Shown: positions 48,450 to 56,344 of the stretch, one piece after another | Position numbering within the stretch: position 1 is the stretch's first letter | Layout: each line of letters starts with the position of its first letter | Assembly: GCA_041739085.1 (NCBI GenBank) | Contig: JBGSON010000005.1 | Location: forward strand, 1-64,000 | Source of the DNA: JBGSON01 sp041739085 | Lineage (GTDB): Bacteria > Patescibacteriota > Gracilibacteria > CAIRYL01 | Direction: 5' to 3' | DNA: 64,000 nt | Notes under the pieces: generated by a model | What the model saw: only the letters and a program-made list of their open reading frames with translations | The model's database searches: none | Told to the model about the DNA's origin: nothing | Translations under genes and position numbers: made by a program

Positions 48450-49383
48450 TCTCCTCTTTCCCGCTTTCCCGGCCCCTGAGAAAACCGTCCCGAATCGCCT
48501 TCCATTTGTCCAGGATCTCATCTCTCTTATCAGGGTTATGGAGTTTATGGACTTCGGAAGTGAGTACGACATCCGGAGAATAGGTGGGAGAAGAAGGATT
48601 GAGCACATTACGCGCTTTTCTCCTCAGAATTCGCTGGAACAATCCCTCCAGGAATGACGGAATCAGAAATTCTCCTGCTCTCTGGAGCATGCTTCCTTCT
48701 TTTTGGAGAGAGAGAAGATCTCCTTTTTCCATTCCCCCCATGGCGAGTCCGGTCTTATCAAGAACAAGCGGAGAGTTTGTGAGAATGATCGATCCCGCTG
48801 TTTCTTTCCCCCAGATCCATTTCATAAACGCAATCCAATAGGGGAGATAGATATCCTCTTTCCGGAGAAATCTCGAAAGGTCCTGTTGAGATTCGTCAAC
48901 AAAAAATGAGAGGCAGAAGCGCCCCTTCGTCTTCTCTTTCGAAGCGCGGAGGCCTGAGAGCATGAAAAGGATCGTGGAAAAAAATCGTGCTGTTGCGACT
49001 CTGCCTTTCTTAACAACGATGAAGAGGTCGATATCACTCGCATCATAGGGACATTGAAATGCGACGGTATTCACCACCGCGACTGCCCGGATGAACGGAA
49101 AATGGCGGAGGAGATTCGTATACTGTTTCGCTTTCCGGAGAAGTTTTTCTGAGAGGGCCTCTGCTTCTTCCCTCCGCCTGAGAAGTGTCTCCCATTTTCT
49201 TGTGAGAGAATACCAGATTTTTCCCTTCCGCTCTGTATGCGGAAAGGACTTTCTCAAAAATTCGCGGGAAATATGACTATGCTGAAACCATTCGATGACC
49301 TCGTCTTCAGAGAGCGGGTATTCCCAAATCTCGAAAAACGCGAGAAGCGAGAGAATTTGTTCAGAGGAGAGATCATCCTTCAT
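48358..49383 (-). CDS. Nucleotidyltransferase-like protein, 3' end antisense to yidC
   Basis: 341 residues from ATG 49383. A winged-helix-like N-terminus (SSEQILSLLAFFEIWEYPLSEDEVIEWF) is followed by a nucleotidyltransferase-like core: FIRAVAVVNTVAFQCPYDASDIDLFIVVKKGRV, where SDIDLF supplies the usual Asp pair. The usual GS motif at the start of this fold is not evident (VNTVA). The last ~30 codons overlap the yidC 3' end by 92 bp in antisense and are low-complexity Arg/Ser. A stop codon may have been lost, so the C-terminus is probably an accidental extension. Function unknown. Confidence 0.72.
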   Translation of the reverse strand: MKDDLSSEQILSLLAFFEIWEYPLSEDEVIEWFQHSHISREFLRKSFPHTERKGKIWYSLTRKWETLLRRREEAEALSEKLLRKAKQYTNLLRHFPFIRAVAVVNTVAFQCPYDASDIDLFIVVKKGRVATARFFSTILFMLSGLRASKEKTKGRFCLSFFVDESQQDLSRFLRKEDIYLPYWIAFMKWIWGKETAGSIILTNSPLVLDKTGLAMGGMEKGDLLSLQKEGSMLQRAGEFLIPSFLEGLFQRILRRKARNVLNPSSPTYSPDVVLTSEVHKLHNPDKRDEILDKWKAIRDGFLRGRESGKEEIRQTSCSRSTADRSREWSKSTSILRHQRGS

Positions 49384-49463
49384 GGCGGGAATTATGGAAA
49401 AATCGAGGAGAAAAGTCAAAAAAGACACCCCATACTCCAATGAATCTGACAAGGAATAATTTA

Positions 49464-49492
49464 TTGACAGGTGAATTAAATAGGTATATAGT
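49464..49492 (+). promoter_or_regulatory. Upstream promoter of the sigma4-HARE regulator
   Basis: TTGACA (49464-49469), 17-nt spacer, TATAGT (49487-49492): a perfect -35 and optimal spacing. Predicted start near 49499. Confidence 0.75.
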
Positions 49493-49528
49493 ACGCCCCT
49501 TTATAGGAATGAATGATTTTTAAACAGC

Positions 49529-49557
49529 TTGACACTTCAGTCATATATTCGTACATT
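49529..49557 (+). promoter_or_regulatory. Downstream promoter of the sigma4-HARE regulator
   Basis: TTGACA (49529-49534), 17-nt spacer, TACATT (49552-49557). A second perfect -35 only 65 bp after the first; predicted start near 49564, leaving about 79 nt before the ATG. Confidence 0.75.
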
Positions 49558-49642
49558 GGCTGTTGGAAGCAGGAAATAAAAACAGAAAAAAGAAAAGTCA
49601 TTCCATAAAGACGCTTTTCTCCTTATCCTTTGCCTCCCCCCC

Positions 49643-50764
49643 ATGCCTACTCCATCTCTCAAATCAGATTCCGTCATCAGTCTCGATAAGGTGCTCAATG
49701 ATTTTTTCCTCATTCTTTCCGAGAAGGAGCAAACGGTCATCACAAAACGATTCGCACTCGATGCAAAACCAAGGCAGACGCTGGAGAAGATCGGGAAGCA
49801 TTTTTCCGTGACGAGAGAGAGGATCCGGCAGATCGAAAACATCGCTCTTCAGAAGCTTCGGAGGAACATCGGGAACACGCACCTCCAGAGGATCAATAAG
49901 CTCGCAAAGGAGATCCTCGAAGAGAACGGGAATATTATGAGGGAAGAGGCTCTCATCGCTGAGATCCTCAATCGGGCGCATGTAGAAAAGACCTCGACTA
50001 CGGGAAGCATCATCAAGCTCGGACTCACCATCGACCCCGATCTCGAGAAAGAAGAGACCTCGAAAGTCTTTTTCCCTTTTTGGAGACTCAATTCCATTCC
50101 AGTCGATGTCATTGAAAAGATCTCGGGTGCGAATTACAAATCGCTGAAAAAGTACGGAGACCTCACTCTCGAGAAAGCCCTCCTTCAGAGAGTACAGTCG
50201 CTGTTCAAATCTGGCGACACGACCGCCCCCCAGATCGTTTCCATCCTTTCTATCGACCGGAGGCTCCGGCGTATGGAGAAAGGACAGTGGGGACTCATGG
50301 AGTGGAGGCATGTGAATCCGAAGAGCATCCGGGACAAGGCAAATATCATCCTCAAGAAAGCAAAAAAACCACTTCATTTCATCGAAATCGCGAATCAGAT
50401 CTCCCAGACGGGTTTTGATAAGAAAGTGGTAACGGTCCAGGCTGTTCATAATGACCTGATCCGGTATCCCGAATTCGTGCTCGTCGGAAGGGGGATGTAT
50501 GCCCTCACGGAATGGGGGTATGAAGCGGGCACCGTTTCTGATGTCATTGCAAAGATCCTCCAGGAGAACGGCCCCATGAAGAAAAAAAATATTGTCACTG
50601 AAGTCCTGAAACAGCGGGACGTAAAACTCGGTACGATTTCTCTGAATCTCCAGAAAAATCCTGCTTTCGTCCGAGTCGGTCGCGCCGTCTATGCGTTCGA
50701 CCAGAAGCACTGGGAAAAACCCCAGCGGGGACGAGGAAGAGCAAAGATGAGAGACTACGCCTGA
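49643..50764 (+). CDS. Sigma-70 region 4 protein fused to HARE-HTH domains
   Basis: 373 residues. Residues ~14-75 match sigma-70 region 4: FLILSEKEQTVITKRFALDAKPRQTLEKIGKHFSVTRERIRQIENIALQKLR, including the -35-reading helix (TRERIRQIENIALQKLR). No region 2 is present, so it cannot act as a complete sigma factor. A middle segment (~80-225) is followed by two HARE-HTH-like winged domains, IILKKAKKPLHFIEIANQISQ and VIAKILQENGPMKKKNIVTEVLKQ, as in the RNA polymerase delta subunit. It probably binds RNA polymerase and/or DNA as a transcription regulator. Two strong tandem promoters and a strong terminator frame it, so it should be well expressed. Confidence 0.88.
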   Translation: MPTPSLKSDSVISLDKVLNDFFLILSEKEQTVITKRFALDAKPRQTLEKIGKHFSVTRERIRQIENIALQKLRRNIGNTHLQRINKLAKEILEENGNIMREEALIAEILNRAHVEKTSTTGSIIKLGLTIDPDLEKEETSKVFFPFWRLNSIPVDVIEKISGANYKSLKKYGDLTLEKALLQRVQSLFKSGDTTAPQIVSILSIDRRLRRMEKGQWGLMEWRHVNPKSIRDKANIILKKAKKPLHFIEIANQISQTGFDKKVVTVQAVHNDLIRYPEFVLVGRGMYALTEWGYEAGTVSDVIAKILQENGPMKKKNIVTEVLKQRDVKLGTISLNLQKNPAFVRVGRAVYAFDQKHWEKPQRGRGRAKMRDYA

Positions 50765-50777
50765 TTATGAGAATGCG

Positions 50778-50810
50778 AATCCCTTCTCCCCATAGAGAGG
50801 GGATTTTTTT
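50778..50810 (+). terminator. Intrinsic terminator of the sigma4-HARE gene
   Basis: An 11-bp stem AATCCCTTCTC (50778-50788) / GAGAGGGGATT (50795-50805) with one G-T pair, loop CCCATA, and a run of seven Ts (50804-50810). It starts 13 nt after the stop codon. Confidence 0.9.
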
Positions 50811-51195
50811 ATAACTCCAGAATCCTACAGGCGGCGAGTGCAGCATTTCCCGGATCGAGAACCGTCATGACGGGGACTTCCGACGGCATCTGGAGCGAAG
50901 AATTCACATTGATGAACATATCCATCTTGTCCTGGAACGGAGGGCAGGCGATGACCGGCTTTTTCGTGTTGCCCGCACAGAATCCGGAAAGCGCATTCGA
51001 TCTGCCGGCAACGGTGATATAGACGACTTTCTCCTCTTCATGTTTCTCAATGATCTCGAGGACCTTTTTCGGATTCTTGTGTGCGGATGCAACGAGTGTC
51101 TCTGATGCGACGTTTCTCTCCTTGAGTTTCTCTTCGATCTTTCCCGCGAAAGACCGGTCTGATTCAGAGCCGAGGATGAGGATTACGCTAGCCAT
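50809..51195 (-). CDS. PurE-like N5-carboxyaminoimidazole ribonucleotide mutase
   Basis: 128 residues, shorter than usual PurE (about 160). The family core is present: ILILGSESDRSFAGKI (GSxSD loop), LVASAHKNPKKVLEII (SAHR-P-like), and TVAGRSNALSGFCAGNTKKPVIACPP (AGxxxxLxGxxA). Classical PurE works on CAIR in purine synthesis. No other pur gene lies here, and the substitution AHK for AHR and the short length leave substrate specificity open. Convergent with the sigma4-HARE terminator. Confidence 0.8.
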   Translation of the reverse strand: MASVILILGSESDRSFAGKIEEKLKERNVASETLVASAHKNPKKVLEIIEKHEEEKVVYITVAGRSNALSGFCAGNTKKPVIACPPFQDKMDMFINVNSSLQMPSEVPVMTVLDPGNAALAACRILEL

Positions 51196-51409
51196 GGGGT
51201 GACGGGTAAGATTCTATATCCATTCTGAAGAAGCCGGGATAAAAAGTAAATGATATGCATTGAACTGGAACATGTTCTTTCTGAGAATCGAGACAACTCT
51301 CTCCTGTACAAATTGCACTCTGATGATCAGAAGGCTCCGGTAGCGCTGAGAGTGTGGATGAAATCCCCTCCCATGAATATGATGATGCTCATTCAGAAGG
51401 AAACAACCT

Positions 51410-51439
51410 TTGACAAACATTTGTGCAGTCCATTACCAT
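51410..51439 (+). promoter_or_regulatory. Promoter for the Tat-signal HExxH protein
   Basis: TTGACA (51410-51415), 18-nt spacer, TACCAT (51434-51439). Predicted start near 51446, 12 nt before ATG 51458. Confidence 0.6.
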
Positions 51440-51457
51440 AGTCCCTCATTATTTTCT

Positions 51458-52543
51458 ATGGGCAGACACAAACGAAACCGCCAGCATGATCTTGTCAGTG
51501 GAGTCAGTCCTGAAGGGAAATCCGGAAAACTGGATCATTCTTCCCGACCTGAAGGGAGCGCAGTGGACACCTCATTCACCAGGAGAAGTCTTCTCAAAAT
51601 CGGAGTACCGACGGTTGCCATATTGGGAGCCGGCTGCGTGCTGAGCAAATATATTGGGATGCGAAATATTCTCCATCTTCTTGGCATTGAAGATGAAGAA
51701 CCCCAAAGTTCTTCGAGCGTCGTCTCCGGTGATGTCGCTCCTGTCGACAAACGTGAAGCAGATATCCTTCGTACCGATGAGATGATCAAGAAAATTGAAA
51801 CCGGATTTGCCCGATGGAAGAGTATTGTCCTCTTGGGAATCGAGAATCAGATTCAAGATCCCTCAATGAAAGAGCAGCTCACGAATCCATTTCTCCTCAT
51901 GGAAATCAATTCTGGAAATTCACAGAAGAACTATCTCCGGGGAGAGGATGGTCGGATGACTTTGCCGAATCCGAATTATTTTTTCTTTCGATTCCGGGAT
52001 ATCGACAGTTATGAGGCAGAATTCTCACCAGTAGAGAGGACCATTTCTGTTCCTCCCGGCTTTGATCCGGAAAACATATTGGATTTTCTTGTTCTTTATC
52101 ACGAATTGTCCCACGTTGCTCAGGATAACGGAGAGAGGAAGACAATACAGAGCGAAGCACAGTATTCGGAATATCTCCGGTTTTATGAAGTGAAACCACC
52201 GGATGAGCCGAATGTCATCTTAAACTATGAACTCTCTGCATATGGCCTAGAGATTGAACTTTTGAATCTCCTATTGGATGGAGAGCTCAAAAGAAAAATT
52301 GCGAGAGATGAGGCTTTGGATGCATTTGACATCGCACAAAGACTCAAGGTACGGAAAGACCAAGAGCCATTGTTGGATCTTATCCTGTCCTTAGCGATAA
52401 GTTATTACCCGGAAGGACAAACAAAGAAAGGATACACCCATCGGTTTTTTAAGGCAGTTTTTGAGAATCCGGCATATACAGGAAAAAATCTCTTCATCCG
52501 ACATCCGGACGGAAGGAAAGAGCGATGGACTCCTCAAAGGTAA
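51458..52543 (+). CDS. Exported HExxH protein with Tat-like signal
   Basis: 361 residues from ATG 51458. After ~40 polar residues comes TSFTRRSLLKIGVPTVAILGAGC, a twin-arginine-type signal with a hydrophobic core and Cys, so export in folded form as a lipoprotein is possible. The mature part is acidic and mostly helical with VLYHELSHVAQDNGE (HExxH) near residue 215. NYELSAYGLEIELLNLL downstream could supply a Glu as a third ligand. I recognise no family; a zinc peptidase is the likely class. It is the third HExxH protein of the window and is related to the other two by motif only. Confidence 0.8.
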   Translation: MGRHKRNRQHDLVSGVSPEGKSGKLDHSSRPEGSAVDTSFTRRSLLKIGVPTVAILGAGCVLSKYIGMRNILHLLGIEDEEPQSSSSVVSGDVAPVDKREADILRTDEMIKKIETGFARWKSIVLLGIENQIQDPSMKEQLTNPFLLMEINSGNSQKNYLRGEDGRMTLPNPNYFFFRFRDIDSYEAEFSPVERTISVPPGFDPENILDFLVLYHELSHVAQDNGERKTIQSEAQYSEYLRFYEVKPPDEPNVILNYELSAYGLEIELLNLLLDGELKRKIARDEALDAFDIAQRLKVRKDQEPLLDLILSLAISYYPEGQTKKGYTHRFFKAVFENPAYTGKNLFIRHPDGRKERWTPQR

Positions 52544-52694
52544 GCATGGAGAGATTATTATAGGATCCATCCCATCTCTGACCACATTCTCGTTTGGTCA
52601 TTCTAGTATTCGTTATCTGTCTTTTCCCATCCAGCAATTGAAAAAAAAGACGATCTATGAGAAAATAAGATGAAAGAAATATTATCCTCATTCT

Positions 52695-53285
52695 ATGAAA
52701 TATAAGATCGGAGTCATGGGGTCTGCCCAGGGTCCTGCCATGTTCCAGAAAACAAACACGAAAAAGGCGGAGGAAATCGGCGCCGCAATCGCAAAACGCG
52801 GCTGCATCCTCGTAAACGGAGCTTGCCCCGGACTTCCGAATGATGCCGCACGCGGGTGCAAGAGCGCGGGTGGTTTTGTCCTCGGGGTTTCCCCCGCATT
52901 TTCACTGCGGGAACATGTCTATAAATACAAATCTCCGGTCGACAACTACGATATCATTTTGTTCACGGGGATGGGGCTCATGGAAAGAGACATCGTAAAT
53001 ATCCGTTCCTCGGATGCGATCGTTACCATTGGCGGAGGGATTGGGACGCTCAACGAATTCTCCGTCGCTTTTGACGAGGGGAAATACATCGGAGTCCTCA
53101 CCGACACCGACGGCATTTCCGATCATATCAAAGAAGTCGTCAAACTCTGCCATCGGGAGCTCGGAGACAGGGTCATCTTTCACAATAATCCCGATATCCT
53201 CATCGAAAAACTGATGCATCTCCTGGAAACCGGTCCGTCTCCGATCATGGAAGATGAGAGAGTCATCAATAAACTCAAGGAGTAA
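52695..53285 (+). CDS. LOG-family/TIGR00725-like nucleotide-binding protein
   Basis: 196 residues, Rossmann-like. KIGVMGSAQGPAMFQKTN at the start and GGGIGTLNEFSVAFDEGKYIGVL (PGGxGT-like) match the LOG/SLOG group (cytokinin riboside phosphohydrolase-like and DprA-type nucleotide-binding folds). The first Gly is used instead of Pro in the PGG motif. The exact activity is unknown: nucleoside monophosphate hydrolysis or nucleotide sensing. It stands alone, with a possible TATTAT -10 at 52680-52685. Confidence 0.87.
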   Translation: MKYKIGVMGSAQGPAMFQKTNTKKAEEIGAAIAKRGCILVNGACPGLPNDAARGCKSAGGFVLGVSPAFSLREHVYKYKSPVDNYDIILFTGMGLMERDIVNIRSSDAIVTIGGGIGTLNEFSVAFDEGKYIGVLTDTDGISDHIKEVVKLCHRELGDRVIFHNNPDILIEKLMHLLETGPSPIMEDERVINKLKE

Positions 53286-53470
53286 TTCGTGCGCATATCA
53301 CGGAGAACTGCTCCCCCTTGAAGTCGAAAAGTGGTGAGTTCTATGCTGAGATATGTGCGGAAAAAACCGCCATGTCCTATTTTTTATCGCTACATTCTTT
53401 GTATTAATCATTGCCTAAGGCATTTTCCTATTCCGCACATGCCTTTTTAAATTTCTTTTATCATTCTTTA

Positions 53471-53498
53471 TTGACATTTTTTTTATGTCTGCTACCAT
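53471..53498 (+). promoter_or_regulatory. Promoter for the Cys-repeat secreted protein
   Basis: Perfect -35 TTGACA (53471-53476), 16-nt spacer, TACCAT (53493-53498). Predicted start near 53505, 18 nt before the ATG. The 237-nt spacer before the gene (53286-53522) holds this promoter and nothing else I can recognise. Confidence 0.6.
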
Positions 53499-53522
53499 GA
53501 CACCTATCTTATTTTTTATCGT

Positions 53523-54512
53523 ATGAACAGCTCTCATTCTTCCTCATCAAAAAACAAATTCATGTGGATTCTTGCTTCCATGGCATCCCTTCTGATGTTT
53601 GTGGTTTTTTCGGAAACTTCTTCCGCACATAGTGGCATTATGGGAACCCAGGATAGAAACGGATCCCTCGCTTATCTTGCTGTAACGGCAGCAATACAGA
53701 CAAATGGGACGCGAATAGCGGTTACAAATTACTCTCCGACATCTTCACTCGAACTCTTTTCCACAGTGAAGAGTGCGGAGTTATCCCCTGAAAGGGGACA
53801 TCTCCCGCTCTATCGTTGCAGCGGGCAATTTCAATGCTCCAAAATTGGGCTTGGTCCCGTCTGTAAGAACAACAAAGACTGTATGTTACGATGCAATGCA
53901 CAAAATCAGTGCGTTCTGGGTGGATCGGGGGTCTCTTGTGCAACAGACACGGACTGCCTGCCCCTTCAATGCAATTCTCTGAATCAGTGTATTCCGGGGG
54001 GAGGGGGAATTTGCTGTACTACCTCCCATGACTGTGTGATGAGTTGTAATGATGAGAATCAGTGTGTTCAAGGCGGATCAGGAATACCGTGTTCGGCACC
54101 GCAGGACTGCATGCCCATGCAATGTAATTTTATGAATCAGTGCGTTCTTGGCGGCGGCGGAATAGATTGTACGACACTTGCCGATTGCCAACTCCGATGT
54201 AATGCCCTTAATCAGTGTATTCCAGGGGGAACAGGGGTAACATGCACAACACCCCAGGACTGCCTTCCCTTGAAATGCAACGCATCGAATCAGTGTGTTC
54301 ATGGGGGAGAAGGAATTTTCTGCAGCTCGTCTTATGACTGTATACTGCGATGTGATCATGAGAATCAACAGTGCGTCCAAGGAGGAGACGGCAAGTTGTG
54401 CGCAGCGGATTTTGATTGTCTTCCCCCATCATGTAATGCCATGAATCAGTGTGTCCAGGGAGGAGGAGGGATGTTTTGTGAAAGTGATCATGATTGCGTC
54501 CTGCATCCCTAA
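53523..54512 (+). CDS. Secreted protein of tandem ~26-residue Cys repeats
   Basis: 329 residues with a signal peptide or anchor (about 12-36, ending ETSSAHS). From residue ~100 to the end the protein is eight to nine tandem units of 25-27 residues of the form CN-x-x-NQC(V/I)xGG-x-G-x-x-C-x5-DC-x-x-x. Units alternate between a Pro-containing form (ending DCLPLQ, DCMPMQ, DCLPLK, DCLPPS) and a form without it (ending DCVMS, DCQLR, DCILR, DCVLHP). The true repeat is therefore a ~51-residue dimer. Four Cys per unit suggest disulphide-braced rods outside the cell. No family recognised. It should be a surface or extracellular structural or binding protein. Confidence 0.85.
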   Translation: MNSSHSSSSKNKFMWILASMASLLMFVVFSETSSAHSGIMGTQDRNGSLAYLAVTAAIQTNGTRIAVTNYSPTSSLELFSTVKSAELSPERGHLPLYRCSGQFQCSKIGLGPVCKNNKDCMLRCNAQNQCVLGGSGVSCATDTDCLPLQCNSLNQCIPGGGGICCTTSHDCVMSCNDENQCVQGGSGIPCSAPQDCMPMQCNFMNQCVLGGGGIDCTTLADCQLRCNALNQCIPGGTGVTCTTPQDCLPLKCNASNQCVHGGEGIFCSSSYDCILRCDHENQQCVQGGDGKLCAADFDCLPPSCNAMNQCVQGGGGMFCESDHDCVLHP

Positions 54513-54574
54513 TGTGAATGATCCCCTGTCTCTACCAGTGCATTAAAAATAACCTCTTTGAGATTGAAAGAGGC

Positions 54575-54649
54575 TGGAGCCGCCACCGAGATTTGAACTC
54601 GGGACCCCCTCCTTACCATGGAGGTGCTCTACCACTGAGCTATGGCGGC
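54575..54649 (-). tRNA. tRNA-Thr (GGT anticodon)
   Basis: 75 nt on the minus strand: acceptor GCCGCCA with TGGCGGC, discriminator T, and encoded CCA (54577-54575). The D-arm is GCTCAGTGGTAGAGC, and the anticodon stem CCTCC/GGAGG has loop ATGGTAA (anticodon GGT). The T-arm is CCGAGTTCAAATCTCGG. It reads ACC/ACT codons. Confidence 0.95.
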
Positions 54650-54708
54650 TCTTCGTATTTCCTCGAGAGCGGAGAAATTTTAAGGTGTTTTCTCATGGAG
54701 GGCAAATG

Positions 54709-54826
54709 AAAACACAAAGCACAAAGTACAAATCACAAAACCTTCCGACGCGAAGTATTTAACATTAAAAAAAAGATAATGTTTTTTTATATTTTTGTAC
54801 TTTATATTTTGTGTTTTGTACTTCTC
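54709..54826. repeat. CACAAAGCACAAA dispersed element, copy 3 (inverted pair)
   Basis: Left arm GAAAACACAAAGCACAAA, then AGTACAAATCACAAAAC (54709-54741). Right arm TTTTTGTACTTTATATTTTG and TGTTTTGTAC (54793-54822), roughly its inverse complement. About 50 nt of AT-rich sequence lies between. It sits directly before the rpmF promoter. Non-coding. Confidence 0.65.
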
Positions 54827-54855
54827 TTGCCTCACACAGGAATCTTCACTACAAT
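54827..54855 (+). promoter_or_regulatory. Promoter of the rpmF-nusB-rnc cluster
   Basis: TTGCCT (54827-54832), 17-nt spacer, TACAAT (54850-54855). Predicted start near 54862, about 25 nt before the rpmF ATG. Confidence 0.7.
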
Positions 54856-54886
54856 ACCACCGCTTACCGCCTTTGAATTTACGACT

Positions 54887-55075
54887 ATGGCCGTCCCAAA
54901 GAAAAAAACTGCGAAATCCAGCTCTCAAACGCGCTACAAGACCTATGTGAAGACCCGGCAGAAGACGATCCTCGATTTCGTCGAACGGGCGAAGAGGAAT
55001 GAGAAAGGCTTAGAGAAAATCTCGAAGAGACAAGAGAAGCCTTCCAAGAAGAAGGTGACAAAAATCTCAGCCTGA
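54887..55075 (+). CDS. rpmF: Ribosomal protein bL32
   Basis: 62 residues from ATG 54887: MAVPKKKTAKSSSQTRYKTY and a long basic helix. The start MAVPKKKT is the hallmark of bL32. The rest is diverged: the zinc-binding Cys pairs of many L32 proteins are absent (a Cys-minus form), and the C-terminal KKKVTKISA is unusual. Gene order supports the call, because rpmF commonly lies near rnc, which follows two genes later. Part of the large ribosomal subunit, near the peptide exit region. Confidence 0.78.
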   Translation: MAVPKKKTAKSSSQTRYKTYVKTRQKTILDFVERAKRNEKGLEKISKRQEKPSKKKVTKISA

Positions 55076-55148
55076 TTTTTCCTGGCGATTCATTCGCGAG
55101 GATGACACATCTGAAAAAGCTGAACGTCCCCCACCTCTCCTCCGCCCT

Positions 55149-55622
55149 ATGGCCAAGTATCGGCGTCTTTCCCGGATCATTTCCATGCAGACACTCGTAG
55201 GACTTCTCCTCAGGGGGGATCATTCTCTGAAAATGGTGGAAGACTCTTTCCGTTATCTGAAAAAGGAGTTTGCTCCCGAGCTCCGCGAAAAGGATGATTT
55301 TTCTGAATCCCTTGTCAAGGGAACGCTGGAAAAGAGAGCCGCCATCGACACGCTCATCTACCGATTCGCTCCGGAGTGGCCGATTGAAAGGCTTTCACCG
55401 GTCGAACGGACTATCCTGGAGATCGGATCATATGAGCTGATGAATTTCGAAGAAACGCCTCTCGCGGTCATCGTGAACGAGTGGGTCGATATCGCGAAAG
55501 AATTTGGAGATGAGACTGCAGGAAAATTCGTGAACGGTGTCCTTTCGAACATCGGTCATCATCTCCGTCCGGATCAGCAGAGACCACCCTCCTTACTTCG
55601 CACCAAGAAAAAAGAGGTATGA
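55149..55622 (+). CDS. nusB: Transcription antitermination factor NusB
   Basis: 157 residues, all-helical. SRIISMQTLVGLLLR at the N-terminus, then KGTLEKRAAIDTLIYRFAPEWPIERLSPVERTILEIGSYELMNFEETPLAVIVNEWVDIAKEFGDETAGKFVNGVLSNI, are the family core. It binds NusE (S10) and boxA RNA to allow antitermination on rRNA operons. It lies 73 nt after rpmF, and its stop overlaps the rnc start (ATGA), so the cluster probably coordinates ribosome assembly and rRNA processing. Confidence 0.95.
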   Translation: MAKYRRLSRIISMQTLVGLLLRGDHSLKMVEDSFRYLKKEFAPELREKDDFSESLVKGTLEKRAAIDTLIYRFAPEWPIERLSPVERTILEIGSYELMNFEETPLAVIVNEWVDIAKEFGDETAGKFVNGVLSNIGHHLRPDQQRPPSLLRTKKKEV

Positions 55623-56344
55623 TGACCTCACTCTCGAAAACTATCGGCATTCCCTTGAATAATCCTGATCTGTTTCGAGAGGCATTCACCCATAAATCAT
55701 ATCTGAACGAACATCCGGGCGTGGAATGCAATGAACGCCTTGAGTTTCTCGGTGATGCTGTTCTGGAGCTCATCGTAACGGAATATCTGTTTCTTCATTA
55801 TCCCGAAAAATTAGAGGGTGAACTCACCACATACCGGAGCGCCCTCGTTCGTGGCCAGCATCTGGCAGAAATCGCAATCGAGCTCTCCCTCGGGGAATAT
55901 CTGAAGCTCTCACGCGGAGAAGAACGATCCGGCGGAAGGGAAAAAAATTATATCCTCGCAAACACATTCGAGGCTCTCGTCGGAGCGATATACCTCGATT
56001 CCGGGTTTCTTTCTGCGAAGTCGCTCATCGAGCGTTACATCATCCCGAGACTGAACACCCTCGTTGAAAAAGGCCTTCACCGCGATGCAAAATCGATTCT
56101 CCAGGAACACACACAGGAAAAACTCGGCATCACCCCTCATTATGACGTCCTCGAAGAAAGTGGCCCTGATCATGACAAGGAATTCACCATGGGAGTGTAT
56201 CTCGGCGAAAAAAAGATCGCGAAAGGAAAAGGTTCAAGCAAGCAGAAAGCAGAGCTCAATGCCGCTGAAAAAGCACTCGAGAAATGGGAGAAGATGAATC
56301 ACTCCATCAAGAAGGATCTGTCCCGCCCTTCTCCTTTATCGTAA
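55619..56344 (+). CDS. rnc: Ribonuclease III
   Basis: 241 residues (ATG at 55619 or 55622; the GAGGT just before suits the second). The nuclease domain has NERLEFLGDAVLELIVTEYLF (signature with catalytic Glu/Asp) and NTFEALVGAIYLDSGF. A double-stranded RNA-binding domain forms the C-terminus (DAKSILQEHTQEKLGITPHYDVLEESGPDHDKEFTMGVYLGEKKIAKGKGSSKQKAELNAAEKALE). It cleaves rRNA precursors and structured mRNAs. Its last 38 nt overlap the convergent wecG-like gene. Confidence 0.96.
   Translation: MMTSLSKTIGIPLNNPDLFREAFTHKSYLNEHPGVECNERLEFLGDAVLELIVTEYLFLHYPEKLEGELTTYRSALVRGQHLAEIAIELSLGEYLKLSRGEERSGGREKNYILANTFEALVGAIYLDSGFLSAKSLIERYIIPRLNTLVEKGLHRDAKSILQEHTQEKLGITPHYDVLEESGPDHDKEFTMGVYLGEKKIAKGKGSSKQKAELNAAEKALEKWEKMNHSIKKDLSRPSPLS

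Noticed and set aside
49664..50710. 348-codon minus-strand frame
   Set aside because: Antisense to the sigma4-HARE gene, which has clear motifs and its own promoters and terminator.
51250..51441. 63-codon plus-strand frame upstream of the Tat-type HExxH gene
   Set aside because: No domain, and the promoter of the next gene lies inside it; could still be a leader, but there is nothing to support it.
53820..54512. CRISPR array
   Set aside because: The repeats are in-frame protein repeats of about 77 bp without unique spacers.
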